A stretch of 64,000 bases of DNA from Phallusia mammillata (GCA_003260075.1 QLIY01000126.1:118146-182145), one strand, 5' to 3'; positions 1-14,258 are shown, counted from the stretch's first letter. Made by a program: numbers and translations. Notes: a model not told the origin generated them from the letters alone.

Positions 1-118
1 AAGCCTTATTTTACCGATTTACAGGCCTAATCAAGGTTTATCGGGTTCGAGCCAGGTTCTGGGGTCATACATTCGACTTGACAACTTTAGATATCAAACT
101 ACTAATTTTCTGATAAGG

Positions 119-555
119 CAGTGGTTCTCAATCATTTTAACTTTGCGACCACCTTTTAGAGACTTTCTATCACAACGCGAACCCTTTACAAAGACGTTGA
201 AGAAGTTTTACTTCCAGAATGTGATCATCATAAATTTGTTATCAAATATCACTGTAACAGTTCGGCTTTTTCTCCGCAGCGAACCCTCAAAATTGTTGTC
301 ATGGCTTACATCACTCTAAACATATTCACTACTTCGTGCTTTTCATTTCAAGAAAAGCCAAAAACCAAATTCATAGAAGTATTTTCGCAAATGCTGTTGT
401 GCCAATTCTAGACCAACTGTCGTGTGTGTTACTGTGCTAAACAGAAGTCACACGGAAAGGTTTTATAATACGGATAAAATCATCCTGAGATGGGTTGCGT
501 CTTTGCGCGCCCCTCAAAAGTGCTTAGTCATGACCTCCCAGGTTGAGAAACATTG
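119..555. mobile_element. hAT-like element (CAGTGGTTCTCAA family), degenerate
   Basis: The left end CAGTGGTTCTCAATC is matched by GGTTGAGAAACATTG at the right end. The interior shares CACTGTAACAGTT and ACCCT(C/T)AAAATTGT with the element at 31737-32128. No clear target duplication, so probably old. Confidence 0.6.
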
Positions 556-2877
556 CTGAAAGACTTCGTGAACAAACTAACAAAGCCCATCCTTCCGACC
601 TTAAGGTGATAGGGCCTACCCAAACTTCTAACGCCAACGCTACTGCTGGTCCAGTACACGTACCGCATGAAACAACTTACCACCGGTGTAGCATGTAGCA
701 TATATAACCTGAAAGACTTGTCATAGTGGTGTATCCAGCAACCAATTTGGAGAAGAAATATATTTTGTGGTTTTTGGTCGCCATAGATTACTCGTCAAAA
801 CTCTGGGGAGCCCTATGTAAATGAGGCAAATAGCCTCTAATTTTACAGTAGCCTACAGGTGTCGGCAACCAAGGTGGATTTTGATGGCATGCCAAATGAT
901 TTTAGATTGATGCTTAAGCATAGTTTGATAGAAACAAAACTATTTCATGACGTGCTTTAGCACTTCGTTATGATTCAATGGTATCAAAACCGTGGCCTGA
1001 AAATACAATCTGCTTGCTGTCTCATTGTTATCCCAATCGGTCCGCACAAACCACTATTACAAATAAATTGGTTGGCCCGCGAAATCATTTTGACATAGAA
1101 TGTAAATGGGCACGTGTCGTTAAAAGGTTGCCTATCTCTGCTATATAAGGTAAAGCCGAGAGTAAACCGTCCATTCGGTACAAACGCAAACTGTCCGTGT
1201 TGATTTTGATGAAAAAGCCATCGTCAAACATATCCAATAAAACCAAGATGATTATAGTTCAGTGGTCGGCAACCGCCGGTTCGCAGCCCGGTGCCAGTCC
1301 GCGAGCAGTTTCTTACCGGGCAGTATACTTTTTCAGGGTAAATGCTTTAAAACATTTTGTCCAGATAGTTTTTGGTTCTTGGAAAAGCGTCTGAAGAAAT
1401 CAAAACATGTAGAAATCAAACTTGGTTATAATTTGCGAAACAGAAACCAAATTTCACAAAAAAGCGGTGAGTTTCCTTGACAACGCAAAACCGCTGACGT
1501 CACTGTCCATGCTATTGTCACATGTGACGTCACAAACGATGCCGATGACGTAAACGAAAAATCACCTAAGTTCACAAAACAATGGGGGGACGCGCTGCGG
1601 GTTACGTAAAAGTGTACAAGAGTAAAATACGACTAACACACCACCGGTAGAGGACCGATTTTCGTAATGCAGGAGGCGACGTTAAAGCACTGAGTCAAAT
1701 GCACACATAATAATAATAGGGAGTGAAATTGCACATTTTCAAAACTGGATCTTTGAATTTTGATCAGTCTGTTGTATTTGAGATTTACAATGTTGTGAGA
1801 AATATTAGTGGAAACTTTGGTTGAAATTTGAGAATCGTGTGCTAACTTAAAGTCGATTCTCACGGGGTTTGATAAACATCAATGTCAGCTATGCCGCGAA
1901 CATTATATTGGATCCAAATACGAACAGAATTGTCGATAGAAAATCTGTGAAGCACGTTTGTGACATAAACTGTGAAACCGTACAAAGCAGAAACGATGTA
2001 AAAATTCATTCCAAATGCGAAAATTTGTAAGCGAACAATTCTGTGGTCACGTAAAGCGTTTTTATGAATGAATACGGCATTCGATTTTGGTATTATCATG
2101 AAACAAAACGGAAAGATTGTTTGACCTTTCATTCGAAACAATGCATTTAATGTTTTCTTTTCCAAAACTTAAGTAGTTCACACAAGTTAAACAAAACATG
2201 GTACATTTTTTCATCACCATATCAGGGCGTTTTAGCGGTTTATTAAGACCTGCTCAGGATAACGTAATAAAAATGATGCAATGCCAATTACGTGACCCAT
2301 TTAAAACAGCTGGTTGCCAAATACCAGTACATGCTAAACAAACGTGCAGCATGTTAACAAGTTATGCATGTGGAAGTGTATGAGTGTAAAGTATCGGTGA
2401 AATAGGACGGTAAATGATATTTCCAACAAAGCAAGCGAAGTCCTAATTTTGCTGGATCAAAATATCCATATTTTATCACGTATTTTGTGGACAATCTTTG
2501 GGAAACTTACAAAACTAAAATTTTTGTAATTGTTTGACTGAGATTGGTTTACATTTAACAATCTAAAAAGGATATATTTTTTCCGCTATTGTTTTTTTTG
2601 CGTAATAGTTTTACGGTATTTCAGTGGCTAACAACGCCTGCCTTTTGTTTAAACATAGAATATATCGGACGTGACGGGTTTAAATGTAGCCGACGTCTCC
2701 CAGACAACCACAAAAGTTTAAAAATCAATAAGACTTTGGACGTGATTTCCTATGGTGACGTTGCGACGAAAAAATTCCAATCACCAAAAAATAGCGAAGT
2801 GAAAATACAGTTTTGGGTCACACTTGAGACTTGACATGAGTTAGCGCTTGGTTTAAATTGACAGAGAGTGTCTTAAA
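556..2877. other. Intergenic, no gene seen
   Basis: Short open frames only, without splice partners or recognisable protein. It holds a fragment (about 858-900, GGTGTCGGCAACC..GGCATGCC) related to one at about 21126-21190, and the hAT end fragment at 1260. Confidence 0.6.
1260..1345. mobile_element. Left-end fragment of hAT-like element (CAGTGGTCGGCAACC family)
   Basis: Matches the left end of the complete element at 48449-48688 (CAGTGGTCGGCAACCGCCGG, then an accepting TTACCGGG block). I found no right terminus nearby. Confidence 0.55.
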
Positions 2878-2885
2878 CTTATATG

Positions 2886-3183
2886 CAGTGGTGGGATTCA
2901 GCCAGTTCACAACGCTTCTATTGAACCGTCTGTGATAATAATTACTAAATACAAACACTGTTGGGATTCAGCCGGTTCGTACCGGTTCTATAGAACCGTC
3001 CACTCGAAATTTTATGAGATCAGCGAACCAGTTAGCATTACTGGTTACTGTCAATTGACTTTGAGATCAGCGAACCGGTTAGCATTACTGGTTACTGTCA
3101 ATGGACTTTTTGTAACAAAACCTGCTAAAAATATGACTTTTGTGATGGAATCGGCTGACAAAAAATTTGAATTCCAACCACTG
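2886..3183. mobile_element. Non-autonomous hAT element (CAGTGGTGGGATTCAGCC family)
   Basis: The left terminus CAGTGGTGGGATTCAGCC has its counterpart AATTCCAACCACTG at the right. The 8-bp flanks CTTATATG (2878-2885) and CTGATATG (3184-3191) match at 7 of 8 positions. The interior holds a second internal left end and a duplicated block (AGATCAGCGAACC..GGTTACTGTCAA). Confidence 0.88.
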
Positions 3184-3191
3184 CTGATATG

Positions 3192-4022
3192 TATGGTGGA
3201 GAATGGTTCAAAACAGTAACATAGGTACAATAATCCATTTTTATCGGTGGAAAATATATAGCCTTAGTATCACACTGTATTTTTATTTTAAAACATGACC
3301 ACTACTAAAATGACGTCCTTTATGCCCAAGTGTAATAAGCAAAACAAAAATTCTGTTAAAATTCGTCTTAAATTTTACAAATATAGTATGATTTGTAAAT
3401 TACAAGTTTTTATGGGTTTTCCTAAGTCCGAACTATGCAAAACTAAAATAGCAAAAGCAGCCAAATACAAGAATAATCAATAATTGCATTTTTGGGTCTG
3501 ATGATAACAATAGTGATGATGATGTCATAAGCACAAATATGACGTCACTACACGCGTCAGCAGAATTTAACAGGACTTTAAAAACTAGCAACAATAACAA
3601 AAAAAAACGGAACCAACGAAAGGAGAAATTTCAGATAATTGAATTTTCGGGCTACTTTGAAAAAATAACGACAAAGAAATTTAGCGTGAACCATTTGGTG
3701 CCAGGAACTCGAGCATAAGCTATGACAGACAAAAATCCCCCAAAAAGAAAAAGTGTTTCTTGACGACTGTAGGTTTTTTACGCCAAAGTATAATTTACAT
3801 GTACGATGTGACCAAAATTACATCTTGCATTTCTAAACGTCTTAAAGCGGGCATTCGTAAAGTCAGTAAAAATATTGTCCCAAATTTTCTTCCTATAACA
3901 CAGACCTGTAACTCTTCGGGCACCGGGTACGAAAAGCGGCACAACTAATTAGTAGTAGAACGCAAACGCGCCTTAAGCTAAAAGTGCATATACTTGCGGA
4001 ACGACGTCCAGTTCCACTGCTA
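3192..4022. other. Spacer and presumed 3' UTR of Cab39
   Basis: No coding frame is supported. Minus-strand transcript downstream of the TAG at 4023 would run into this AT-rich stretch; a possible minus-strand AATAAA lies near 3276 but is unproven. Confidence 0.5.
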
Positions 4023-7000
4023 CTACGCATGCGCAGTAGGCGCGTTACCATGGGAACTCTTGAGTTCCTTGATCTGTGGAAATAAAACGCTTGTGGTTAT
4101 TTTCGGTTCTGTGGGAAATTTCTTGTCAAAGTGAATGAAAAAGAACCTGGTAATTGTGCCGTGACAATTTTTGCAAGCAACTTTTTATGGCAGGACAACA
4201 AATCCATAAAAAACGCGAACACATAATTGACATAAAACTTAAATCTTACATCACATACAAAATGTCGATCTTTTATTGTTTTGTTAGAATAATAATTTGG
4301 AAAGACAATTATCACATTCAGCATTAATTTTGTGTCACATCTAAAGAATATGTAGACCTTACATTTTAGACTGGAATTTTGCAATAACTTGGTACTTAAA
4401 ATCTTTAATACAACTATTCTGCTTCATTTACATATAACACAACACATTTTTGGACAGATTATAAAAATAAATAAACAATATCTCACTTACTAACACAGTC
4501 TACCAAAAAATACAAGAGTAAAATTGTTTTTGTCAGTTAAATAACTTTATTTCAGTTGAATGTCAAATTTAATATGACATACACCCAACATGTACTTTGA
4601 CACAACATATATCCATTGCTGTGATGTTGTCAGCATAATAGCTTGGTTACAGTTCAACGGAACTAGCACCTAGTTTCACTTTGTTGATAGGTTTGCTTGT
4701 ATTTACATAGCAATCAATATTTTAAGCACTTAGACCAGCGATTCTTAATTCGTTGCAGGCCATGGACCACCAGTTAAGAACCATTTACCTAATTCCAATT
4801 TATTAAATACATACAATGTCCAAATGCAAGTGGATATTTTGCATAAACTAAAAGGGTGTTTCTCCTATATATTGCTAAAAATATTTTATATCCTACTAAC
4901 AATTTACTACATAATGTTTGTTTTTGCAAACACATTTAAATGCAAACCAGTGACAGTGTTGATATGTTGTGAATACTTTCAGACTCGTGAATATCTTTTA
5001 TTTTTACACAAGTTTTGTCTATATTCTTTTTAAAATGTTTACAGAAAAAAATACGGACACATACACAGTGCAAAATATGCCAATCAAATTAGTTACTTAC
5101 ACATATTAAAACGATTTACATTTTCTTTTGTAAGTTTACCTGTTTTATGAGATAAGCTTTTTCATCATTAAACTGTTCGTCGTCTGATCTGTCGTTGTGA
5201 AAGTTTTCAAGAAACTGTACAAGTTTTTGTTGGTTTTTCATCAAAATATCAAGAATTGGTTTCGTTTTGTTTGGATTTGCGACAAACACCTACAAAATGT
5301 TACACAGTTCAGCAACCGAATCCAACTGCAGCACAATGTTGTACAATATCCATTATTTAACACAATTGTACATTATGATAAACTGCATTACTTTTTCTTG
5401 TTTTTAAGGCTTTCAAGATGCTCTTCTACAAATATATGTGTTGTAGAAAATGTGTCTGTACATAGTTTTGCATACTTAATAAGGTAGGCTCTTAGCTTTT
5501 AGGCTCACTTAGTTGTTTATTGATAAAGCATGTTATATCTTTAAAACGACAATGCCAATTTCCCAGTCAAGTCAAACAAAGTTTTTTTACTGTACCAGGT
5601 TAAAAAGGTTTCAGATCTATGGTTTTAATGAAGGGGCCAAGCAACCTCAGACAGTGCTGGCCTGTGGGGGATTTTATTTGCAGATGGTGCTAAAACCCTA
5701 TGTTGGCAGACTGCAATGATACTGGGGTCTTGGACTAAAACCTATCTCCAGCAGCACATTGCAACAAAACAAACCTATGCCTTTAACTTAAAACAAAATA
5801 TAATCGCCATGATGACTTGCAACAGATTGTAACTGATCCATAGCATACGAAGTTTGCCAACCAATGTTGTAATTATAGTGTATCTCACCCCCCCCCCATA
5901 ATCGCCATGATGACTTGCAACAGATTGTAACTGATCCATAGCATAAAAAGTTTGCCACCCAACGTTGTAATTATAATGTATCTCGGTGCTTTGAAGTTTA
6001 AACATTTGTCAAAGTTTATGCTTTGAACAGTATGAATGCAGAAAACAGCAAAACTACAAATCAATTTGATTTTCCCTACTGTTCCACAACCACTTTTTAT
6101 GCAAATTAACTTTTTATGTGTGGAGAAATTTATTTTTAGCACAACAGAGCTAAGGTTGAATTATCAAAAATCTGTAACACAATGCCGTCATACTTCCCTA
6201 TTACATTCTTAATTCATCAACCTATTAAATATTAATTTTTATATGTGTGTAATACGCTGGTGTAAAAAGGTTTTACTTAAATAAGTCTACTATCAATCCC
6301 TAATTCATTAATCTGACAATTAGGTTAACACACTTGTGTATCCTAGAATGGAAAAGTACACACTGCACTCATTTTGCACTGGCAAAGCGTATTTGTTAAT
6401 GCAACAATCTAGACCGCTGCGTAAATTACCTACTACAACTAATAATGTTGACTGATAGGTTTGGTTCATTTTAACAGGATACAGCGCTAATAAAAGAAGG
6501 TTTTCCTGTTTTGAGGAGCTAAAAAGTTATATATGACACATTAAAGCCAACAAAAGCATAGAGAGAGCTACATGATATATGTAATTATATGGACAACATT
6601 TATTTAGTTGAATTTGCAAAGCAGTAAACTTGCTTGCTTGTATGTTTTAGGCTTTATTTCAACATTGGCTAGAGAAGATGTTCTTTTATAATAATGGCCC
6701 GAATTGAAAGCACTCATTGTGGCAAGGTAAAAAAATGTCAAAAACCTCTGTAAGTTTTGTAGTTTGTCTAAAACAGTGGTTCTTAACCTGAGGTACACGT
6801 CTGTTATACCCGAAAGTCAGATCTAAACTTCAGGGTTCCCGCAACTTTCGTTCACAAATTCCATGACTTTCCAAAACTTTTCAAGGAAAAAAAAACAAAT
6901 TTTCATAACCTTTATCGAAAAAAATTGTGCAATTCCCATAGTAAAAATAGTAAAGAGGCTTGGGTATATGTAGCCAATTTACCATACTTGCAACGAATAT

Positions 7001-10000
7001 TCATATGTTACGTGATTTGAAATTCCTATCTCTATCTGGCATTTTCAAGCGCCAAATTCCATACTTTTTCAAGGACTTTTGCAAAAGCTGGCTTTTTTCA
7101 AAACTTTTCCAGGCCTTAAACATTACAAATTTAAATTCCATAACCTTTCCAGGTTTTCCATACCCGCGGGAACCCTGAAAATTGTAACTCCACTGACCCA
7201 ACTGATCAGCCCTGGTTTAGGACAAAATTTGTGTTTTTAAACATTCCTTTAAAGTTATTAACTTTTCGTGTTTCAGAAATATGCTAGCCTCGTCAAAAAA
7301 AAACAGGCCTGTCTTGGTCTACCCATTCAAACAGGGTTTAGATAGTAAGCAGGGATAGAAAAGTTGCTAGGTGGTTTGCAACCATATAAGGTTGAACTGG
7401 TTTAAGTAAACTGTAAAACTTATTACCTTAAAAACATGAAACGCCTCAAATTGAATGTTCCGACTTTGGTCCTTCAAGTTATTCATCATAATCTTGAGAT
7501 TTTCTGGTTTACTGATGTATTTTGTCATTATCTGGTAGTTGTGGCGATCTAGCAAGAGTTCTCCCAAAAGCTAAAGAAAGTAATATAAAGAATGATATTT
7601 TCTACTTTATAGGTTTATACAATGCACAATAGGTGCTGTTTGAATTAAAATTTAAGCATCTATGACATTGGAAGCCAGACATATGTAAATTTTATTACCA
7701 CATGTATGGTACAAGGTCCACGTCTAGATGTCAAACCATTAAATGTAAAAATATATAACTGAAACGAAGATATTGCTATCCAAACATTTTTGTGAAAGTA
7801 TTTTTTTTTTAATTTGACAGCACATCTTAAGCTAATACGTAAGTAAGGAGCATAATATAGTTAGTGATTTATACTATTATGTTTAAATGTTAGTTTTTTT
7901 CTTAGGCACTGTCTGCAGTAGCTAGTCTGCTAAAAGATTAAAAAAATAATTCAGAAAAAATAATAAGATTTTAAAAATGGAAAGGTTAAAAAATTTGAAG
8001 ATGTACATGTTGTGTTAATAGAGTTGTCAGTTAACAGTTCTTCAAAAGCATAACCATGATTATTTAGAGCACGCTGATTATAAGCATAAGCAAATTAAAA
8101 TTTAGTTCATACCTTTAACGACCCCCCCCCCCCATAACCATGATTATTTAGAGCACGCTGATTATAAGCATAAGCAAATTGCTTTAAAATTTAGCTCATA
8201 CCTTTAACGATTGTCGCCTCGTCACATAATTATCAGAATTGAGAAGCTCGGTATAGCTTTCGAAAACTCTGTCATAATGGTCGGTGAGGAATTCAGTTCG
8301 CAACATTTTGTGACGGGTTAAAAGATCCTAAAACAAACAAAATACAGTAGTTTTAATGCACGGTATATAATACTTTTTTGATTTTCACATAAGTGCTGCA
8401 AGCTTTTCTGTACATTGGCCGTCACAGTATGCCAAGCCCATTGAAGGTGTTATACATAAGCAGTCGATCACCAAGCATTCCCATTTAGGATAACGCCTTA
8501 TGTGATTTCTGTGTGAGTGTGCCGTGATTGCTGGCCTGCATAGACGATTTAGGACTGATCCCAGTTATGAATTTTTGTTCATCTTATTACATAAAGTCCA
8601 TGCAAAAAAATTATTCTGTTTATTAACAATTTTGCAAAAAGAATCTTCTGGTTGAGGTAGTAAGTAACACATAAATATGATTATACCAACCTTAAACGTA
8701 GCAAAGGCATCTGATGCAATGTCAAATGTGGAAAGTTCAACATATTCGAAGAATTTAAAAAAGTCTTCTGAATCTATGACGATTTTGGCAAGGGTTTCAT
8801 ATCTGATGCACTCTCGAAGCATAATGCCACAGCTGAGTGCAATTTCAGGAACTTCATAGCTTCAAACAAAGATCAAAGTTAAGGCTTATGTCTGCATAAT
8901 TCATGTGGCTTAAAATGCAAGTTTTCACATCTAGATATTGAATCTAATTCCTATACTTACCACTAACATTACTAAACAGATCTTAGAAAAACTTTAAACG
9001 GACTGTTTTGTTTAGGTAATATTTATGTTGCATACGAAAAACGCAGCAAATCAATGTTGGCTTTTTACATGGCATGCACTTGTTTTCAAAACAGTATATA
9101 AAAGGCTGCATAAACCTCACAAACATTCTTACCCCTTGATGAGAATGGTGAGAACTTCAGACCGCGTGCACAAATATTCAACAGTGGGTACTCTTGTACC
9201 GATTTGCCGCCTCAATAAATTGTTAAAAATCTGTGTAAAGTCTTTTTTGCCCTGCAAATATAACGTTGGCATTAAACTTAATAAAAATTCAAAACCATTT
9301 TATGCAATAATTTGTTATTAAAACGCTAAACAGTTCCCTTATAATCTGCAAATGAGTACAAAGCTTAAAGATGTACAGATGATTTTACTACATGTCCAAT
9401 TAGCAAAGTTTTTTAGGCAATTATCTGGAATATGGTGGTACTAAGGAATGAACGAGGAGTGCACATTGATATATACATATATATATGTTTATTTACTCTT
9501 TACCAGCTGAAATAAACTAGTTAAGATGGTCATCTATAACAACGTTCAACCTTACTTCACAGTTTCTAAATCAGAACAGAAAAAATTAAAACTGAGACCT
9601 GTAGTCTCACCAAGTTAATTGCATTGGGCTCATCGTTTATAAAGGTTGCAGATGGCTGCTCTAAAAGAAACTTGAAAGTAATACAAACCTCAAAATCAAT
9701 GTAGGAAAGGTTGGCCAACACTAGTATGACAATGTTGCTTTTGTATATCTCTTGTGCAAGCTGAGCAACCAGCTCCGACTGTGGCTCATGTTGTTCGGTG
9801 CCACACATTATGATCTTCATAGAAACAAGATTTTTTGTGACATCATCACTAGCCTGCAAAAAAAATAGATCTGAATTTGTTGCTCTTTATGTCCATGCTG
9901 TGTATAACCATGTTGTTTAATACAGGCTTAGAAAAGCTTAAAACAATCTTGACTACAGGTACAGATTACAATATTCAGGTGCACTAGTATATGGTGCTAT

Positions 10001-10913
10001 AAATACAAAAAATAACTGCTTTGTCCATTGTCAATGGGTATCATGAAGTCATTATAACAGGAAAAATTCTAAACATAAATTAAACAATCCACCTAAATAA
10101 GCAGATCCCCAAAGGATTTGCTCCAAGAGATAACAAATCCTCCAGAGATATGATTTTTAGCTGAGCTGATAACTAATCCCTAGATGACCAATTACTGGTG
10201 GCTGACACATAAAGATGTGTATTGGTAAACACAATTTTACATCTCTGAACATTGGATTTTGGCACCAATAATTGTGATTCAGACAATTGTAAAACTACTT
10301 AACAATTTGCAAAATGCAAACTCATTGCTGGAGTTTTCGCAAAACATCAATAAAAGGCAACATTCTTGGCATTACTTACAATGGGTGAAGTAGGCAATTA
10401 AAAACTGTGTGCCTAAATATCAGGTAAAGCAGTGGCTTTTAACCTGGGATATGCATACCACTAGTGGTATTTAAACACAAGCAGTTTTCTGTTAAAGTTG
10501 ATTCAAACTAGTTTCAAAACTTAATTGACCCAACTGAGTGGAGGAACCACTGAGCTACAACAACTGCTCGGCCAAAATTATGAGAGGAAAACAGTGCTTT
10601 ATAACTGAAAAAGTCAAGGACTGAGATCAACACTGCAACAAATGCATGAGTTAAAAAACCTATTGTTAAAATGGCTTAAAAAAGTCCACATATACTATCA
10701 GAACTAATTCATGAACATGTCTTGTTTAAAATTATCTTAAACACAATTTTCATCAGATGAAACATAGCCTAAACATTAGCAGCAAAGGCAATAATTCCAC
10801 ACTTTTTCAAGTCGCTTCGCTCCTCCTTGTTGCTGTTGAAGAATTGTAATAGCAGCTGTCAAACTTTTAATGATGTCATTTGGGCTTTTATGTCCTTTTT
10901 TGAAAATGGACAT
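4023..10913 (-). CDS. Cab39: Calcium-binding protein 39 (MO25) homologue, complete, 8 exons
   Basis: MO25 is the armadillo/HEAT-like scaffold that binds the pseudokinase STRAD and activates LKB1 and related STE20 kinases in the cytosol. Exons in coding order: 10803-10913, 9689-9853, 9133-9251, 8691-8859, 8202-8327, 7427-7570, 5140-5289, 4023-4073. All have GT/AG borders and the phases add up to 344 residues (the human protein is about 341). The start is the ATG at 10913, followed by [18 protein letters not shown], as in the family. Family blocks seen in order include [69 protein letters not shown] and [10 protein letters not shown]. The last exon codes only 16 residues (starting IKELKSS) and ends TAG. 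The tandem duplication at 8050-8210 repeats the donor end of exon 5. No Ca-binding motif is visible, as is usual for this misnamed family. Confidence 0.95.
5800..5984. repeat. Imperfect tandem duplication with C10 at the junction
   Basis: Copy 1 is 5800-5887, C-run 5888-5897, copy 2 5898-5984. The copies differ at several positions (for example ACGAAG against AAAAAG, and CAATG against CAACG). No C-run flanks the outer ends. It lies in Cab39 intron 6. Confidence 0.9.
6831..7177. mobile_element. hAT-like element (CAGGGTTCCCGC ends) in Cab39 intron 6
   Basis: The left end CAGGGTTCCCGC is matched exactly by GCGGGAACCCTG at the right. The interior repeats TTCCATGACTTT/CCAGG-type subterminal motifs. 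The flanks do not show a clean 8-bp duplication. Confidence 0.65.
8050..8210. repeat. Imperfect tandem duplication with C12 at the junction, spanning a Cab39 splice donor
   Basis: Copy 1 is 8050-8121, C-run 8122-8133, copy 2 8134-8210. Copy 2 holds the real end of Cab39 exon 5 (minus strand, exon border at 8202) with its GTATGA donor. Copy 1 repeats the last nine exon bases and the donor. Copy 2 has 5 extra bases (GCTTT) and a few substitutions. Confidence 0.9.
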
Positions 10914-13900
10914 GCTGCCAAATTCAACAAAAAGTAGTCTTCAATTCGCTTCAAAGTAAGGTGATGACAGATTCACTCCTTTATTGTTGGTTTTACAAAT
11001 ACAAGTGTTTAAAAATATCGTTTTCTGTACAAAAATTAACAAACCAAGTTTTAATTTTCGATAAAACATATGTGTAGATTATATCTTATTGTGTGTTCCT
11101 CTTGTGTCACCGTGTGTAGGTTATATCTAAGCCACAATTTCGTCAATTTAAAAAGTGACAAAACAACAAATATAAGATATCTAACTGTACCTGAGCCTGA
11201 GGTTACTCGCGATAAATGTGTGAACTGTTTGTTATGCCAAACAACACCACACCCTTTCCAGAAAGTAAAAAATGCACAAAACATCGCGAGATAAAGTTCT
11301 ACACGCCTTTATACATGACACCCGTCATTGCCGTTTCCACAATTCCATGACGTCATAGATGGTCGCCGGCGGTGTTACGGAAATTTTTCAGGGGGGGTAT
11401 TTGTTTGCTATGCGAAAAACATTGTTGAAAAAATTTTTTTTACAAACCAAATTGTGAAGCTTGTATGGGACAGTTTCTAAGCATTAAAGAACATTTTGTC
11501 AAAAATATCACCCAAAATAAATATTTGCGAAGAAATATAAGATTTTTCTGTTCAAAATAAATATGATATTTTTTTGGCATTTTGTTCACAAAAAATATGT
11601 TTTTCCGCGGATAAATTTGTTTGTGGTGATAAATTTTATTGCAAATGTTCCAACAAGTGCTGCTGACCTCTATTTGTACAAAAACTGCATAAAAACATAT
11701 TTTGGCACTGATGAGTTGAGGTCGGTAAAATATTCACCAAGCTGGAAATAGCTTCACAGCATAGTAGGGGGGGCACAATTCGTAGATAGATGGAAAACCG
11801 TTACTACAACCGTATTTTGACAGCTGGGACTCACATAGGGGAGGGGTGGGGCGAGGTAGGCGCGTAAGGACATCGATACTGGGAGCTACGTTGGTGGAAT
11901 CAGTTAAGTTGGGACCCTATCGCCAACCACCCATGTGAGGGAAAGAGGGTGTGGTTTAATAGAAAAAGACACCACCGGAAGAAGACCTGTTGGATAGTTT
12001 TACGCGCCGGAAGAAAGGGTGCAGCGGTGCTATAATGACAGGCTGTGATTAAGTCTAAGGCGATAAAAGGCGGTGGATAAAATGACAAATATTGGGGGTG
12101 GGACCGTGGACAAAAATTTAAAAATGTTACATCAATAACGTACTGCAAAAACCTGTGCAGTTTTATGTTCATTTAGGTTTCTGTTTCAGTCCATGTTTAG
12201 CGTTCCGTTTGTTTTTATGTGCTCTTCGGACCTAGCTGCCAAGAAAACTCCAAATGCACAGCTTTGTAGCCCTACTACCTATAGAAAATTACCGGCTTGC
12301 TATTTGCGAACATTTAATTATATTAGGCCCAAACCAATACATCGGCCTACTCGGTTACAAAAACTTATGCAAACAAGCGGTTTTGTAGAAAACCGTTCAG
12401 TTTTTCCGAAAGTGAAAAGCCTATAGGGCACAAATTTTCTTTTAAATCGATGATACGATCTTTTTCAGTTACAACATTCGCAGTTCCCACCCGATCTACT
12501 ATACAAAGTGTCACGGGACGGCAATAGCTGAGCTACTCCTATATCCCACGAGTTAATTGAATCATTGATCTGTTTATTTTTTTTTGCTTTTTTTATTATG
12601 TTATACAACATCATGTTCTATCGTCACTATGTGTGTGCTCCACCCTTTATTATGGCGCCGGAAACTATATCTAACAGGGTTTCTTTTCGTGTTGAACCCC
12701 ACCCTAACACGGGTGGTTAGCTTTTAGGTTCCAATTCAACTAGTTCCACTAACGTTGCCCCCAGACTCCATGTCCAAATGCGCCAACCTCACCCTCCAAT
12801 GTGAGTCCCTGTCACATAACGCTTTTAGTAACAGTATAGTTGCAACGCGTTTATCATCTTTCCACCAAATTCTTCCGGTTTGGTAAATAGTTTCGCGCAA
12901 TTGTGTTGCTACGATTTGTATCACCTAGCGAAATAAACTCAACTCGACTCAAACTGCGCCAACCTTTGACACCAACGCGTAAACATATCAGCATAGCAGA
13001 CTTGGGCTTCTTCGTTACAGCCTGCGCTCTAGGCTCCAGTCTTAAATAGAAAATAACCTGTTAAAACGGTTTCCGACAATCAAATGTCGCACTCAGCAAA
13101 CTATTCACGGAATGTTGTCAAAACGATAATTTCCCGCTTATTTTACAAACGCAGAAAGTAACAAGTCACTTGGAAGAAGAATTATTTATTTACAAACAAA
13201 ACTGAGAATTTGTAACACAATAATTTACTATGTAAGTGCAATTAACACAAAACAACAATCATATGAATCTTTTTTACCGTGATTGAATTGTTACACCGTT
13301 CATCTGATTCAGGACGGGTAGGGACTGACACGAGCTTGCAAAAAATGAAAAAATCCATCAATGAATAGAAAGAATTTTGCATATGCATCAAAAGCTCGTT
13401 AAACTATTCGGGCGCTGTATCTAATGTACAATAAAGGCCGAATTTTGTCAATGAAATTAGTTTGTAAAACGCTTTACACGCATCTCTTCAAAAGGTTAAT
13501 GTTTAAAAAGTTTAATTTTTTTCTATCATTTAATTGACTCAAGTGGATATAAACGGATGTAACTGATGTGGCCCCTTATATCACTGATGGTGGCATGAGC
13601 ATTTGACGAAACTTTTGTGAGGTTATTTTATGTTGTGCACAACAGTTATAATGACTAGTAGTTCATGAACCTTGAGGTACAACTACTGATTTTCAAAGGA
13701 TTGCGCAAAAACACACACATAAAAGTTGAAAACATGAGGTCAATAGAATAAATTAGATTAAAAGTGACAAAAGATCCTTGTTCAAGTTGCAGTACGAAAT
13801 AATCAGGATTTCATAAAGGTTTAATGGATAAGCAAAAATTAAATTGTAAAATTACTTTTCATAATAGTTTCAAATTACATATCATTGTAAAAAAAAGTCT

Positions 13901-14258
13901 TTTGAAAACTGAAAGAAAGATTGACAAGCATAGTATGAGGAACATGAACCAGTAATTGTTGTTTAAAAGTTGAATGAACATTAAAGGTAGTCGCACAAAA
14001 TGACATCACAATTGCACTTGTGAAAAGGTACAGCTTTCAACAAATCAAGTCAGTAAAAATTTAAAACACAATGAGAAACTTTAAAAATTGCATAAAATAT
14101 ATGCAACAATGTCAGGATTGTAAAAACAAGGCATTTCATTCTAAAAATTGGCCAAGGAATCTCTTACAAAACCTAAGCAAAAAAACTTCACAGCAATTAT
14201 GTAAAAATGGTAAATTGCCTACAAACGTAAAACAATAAAATATAAGACAGTAATTATA
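10914..14258. other. Intergenic between Cab39 and the NRF-6-like gene
   Basis: It should contain the Cab39 5' UTR and promoter near 10914-11400 and the NRF-6-like 3' UTR just below 14259. Otherwise it holds the CTCAA-tail repeat, a degenerate CTGATG..GAAAC copy at 13560-13620, and no supported gene. Confidence 0.55.
12736..12950. repeat. Dispersed repeat with AATAAA-CTCAA tail
   Basis: Contains CCTGTCACATAACGCTTTTAG, GCAACGCGTTTATCAT and ends GCGAAATAAACTCAACTCG. Related pieces are at 22860-23135, 23600-23715, 33870-34000 (inverted) and 39265-39655. It looks like a SINE or LINE 3' family ending in a (CTCAA)n microsatellite. Confidence 0.6.

Noticed and set aside
13560..13620. Functional hammerhead at the degenerate copy
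   Set aside because: The core reads CTGATGG and the stem II closing pair is broken, so cleavage is not expected.
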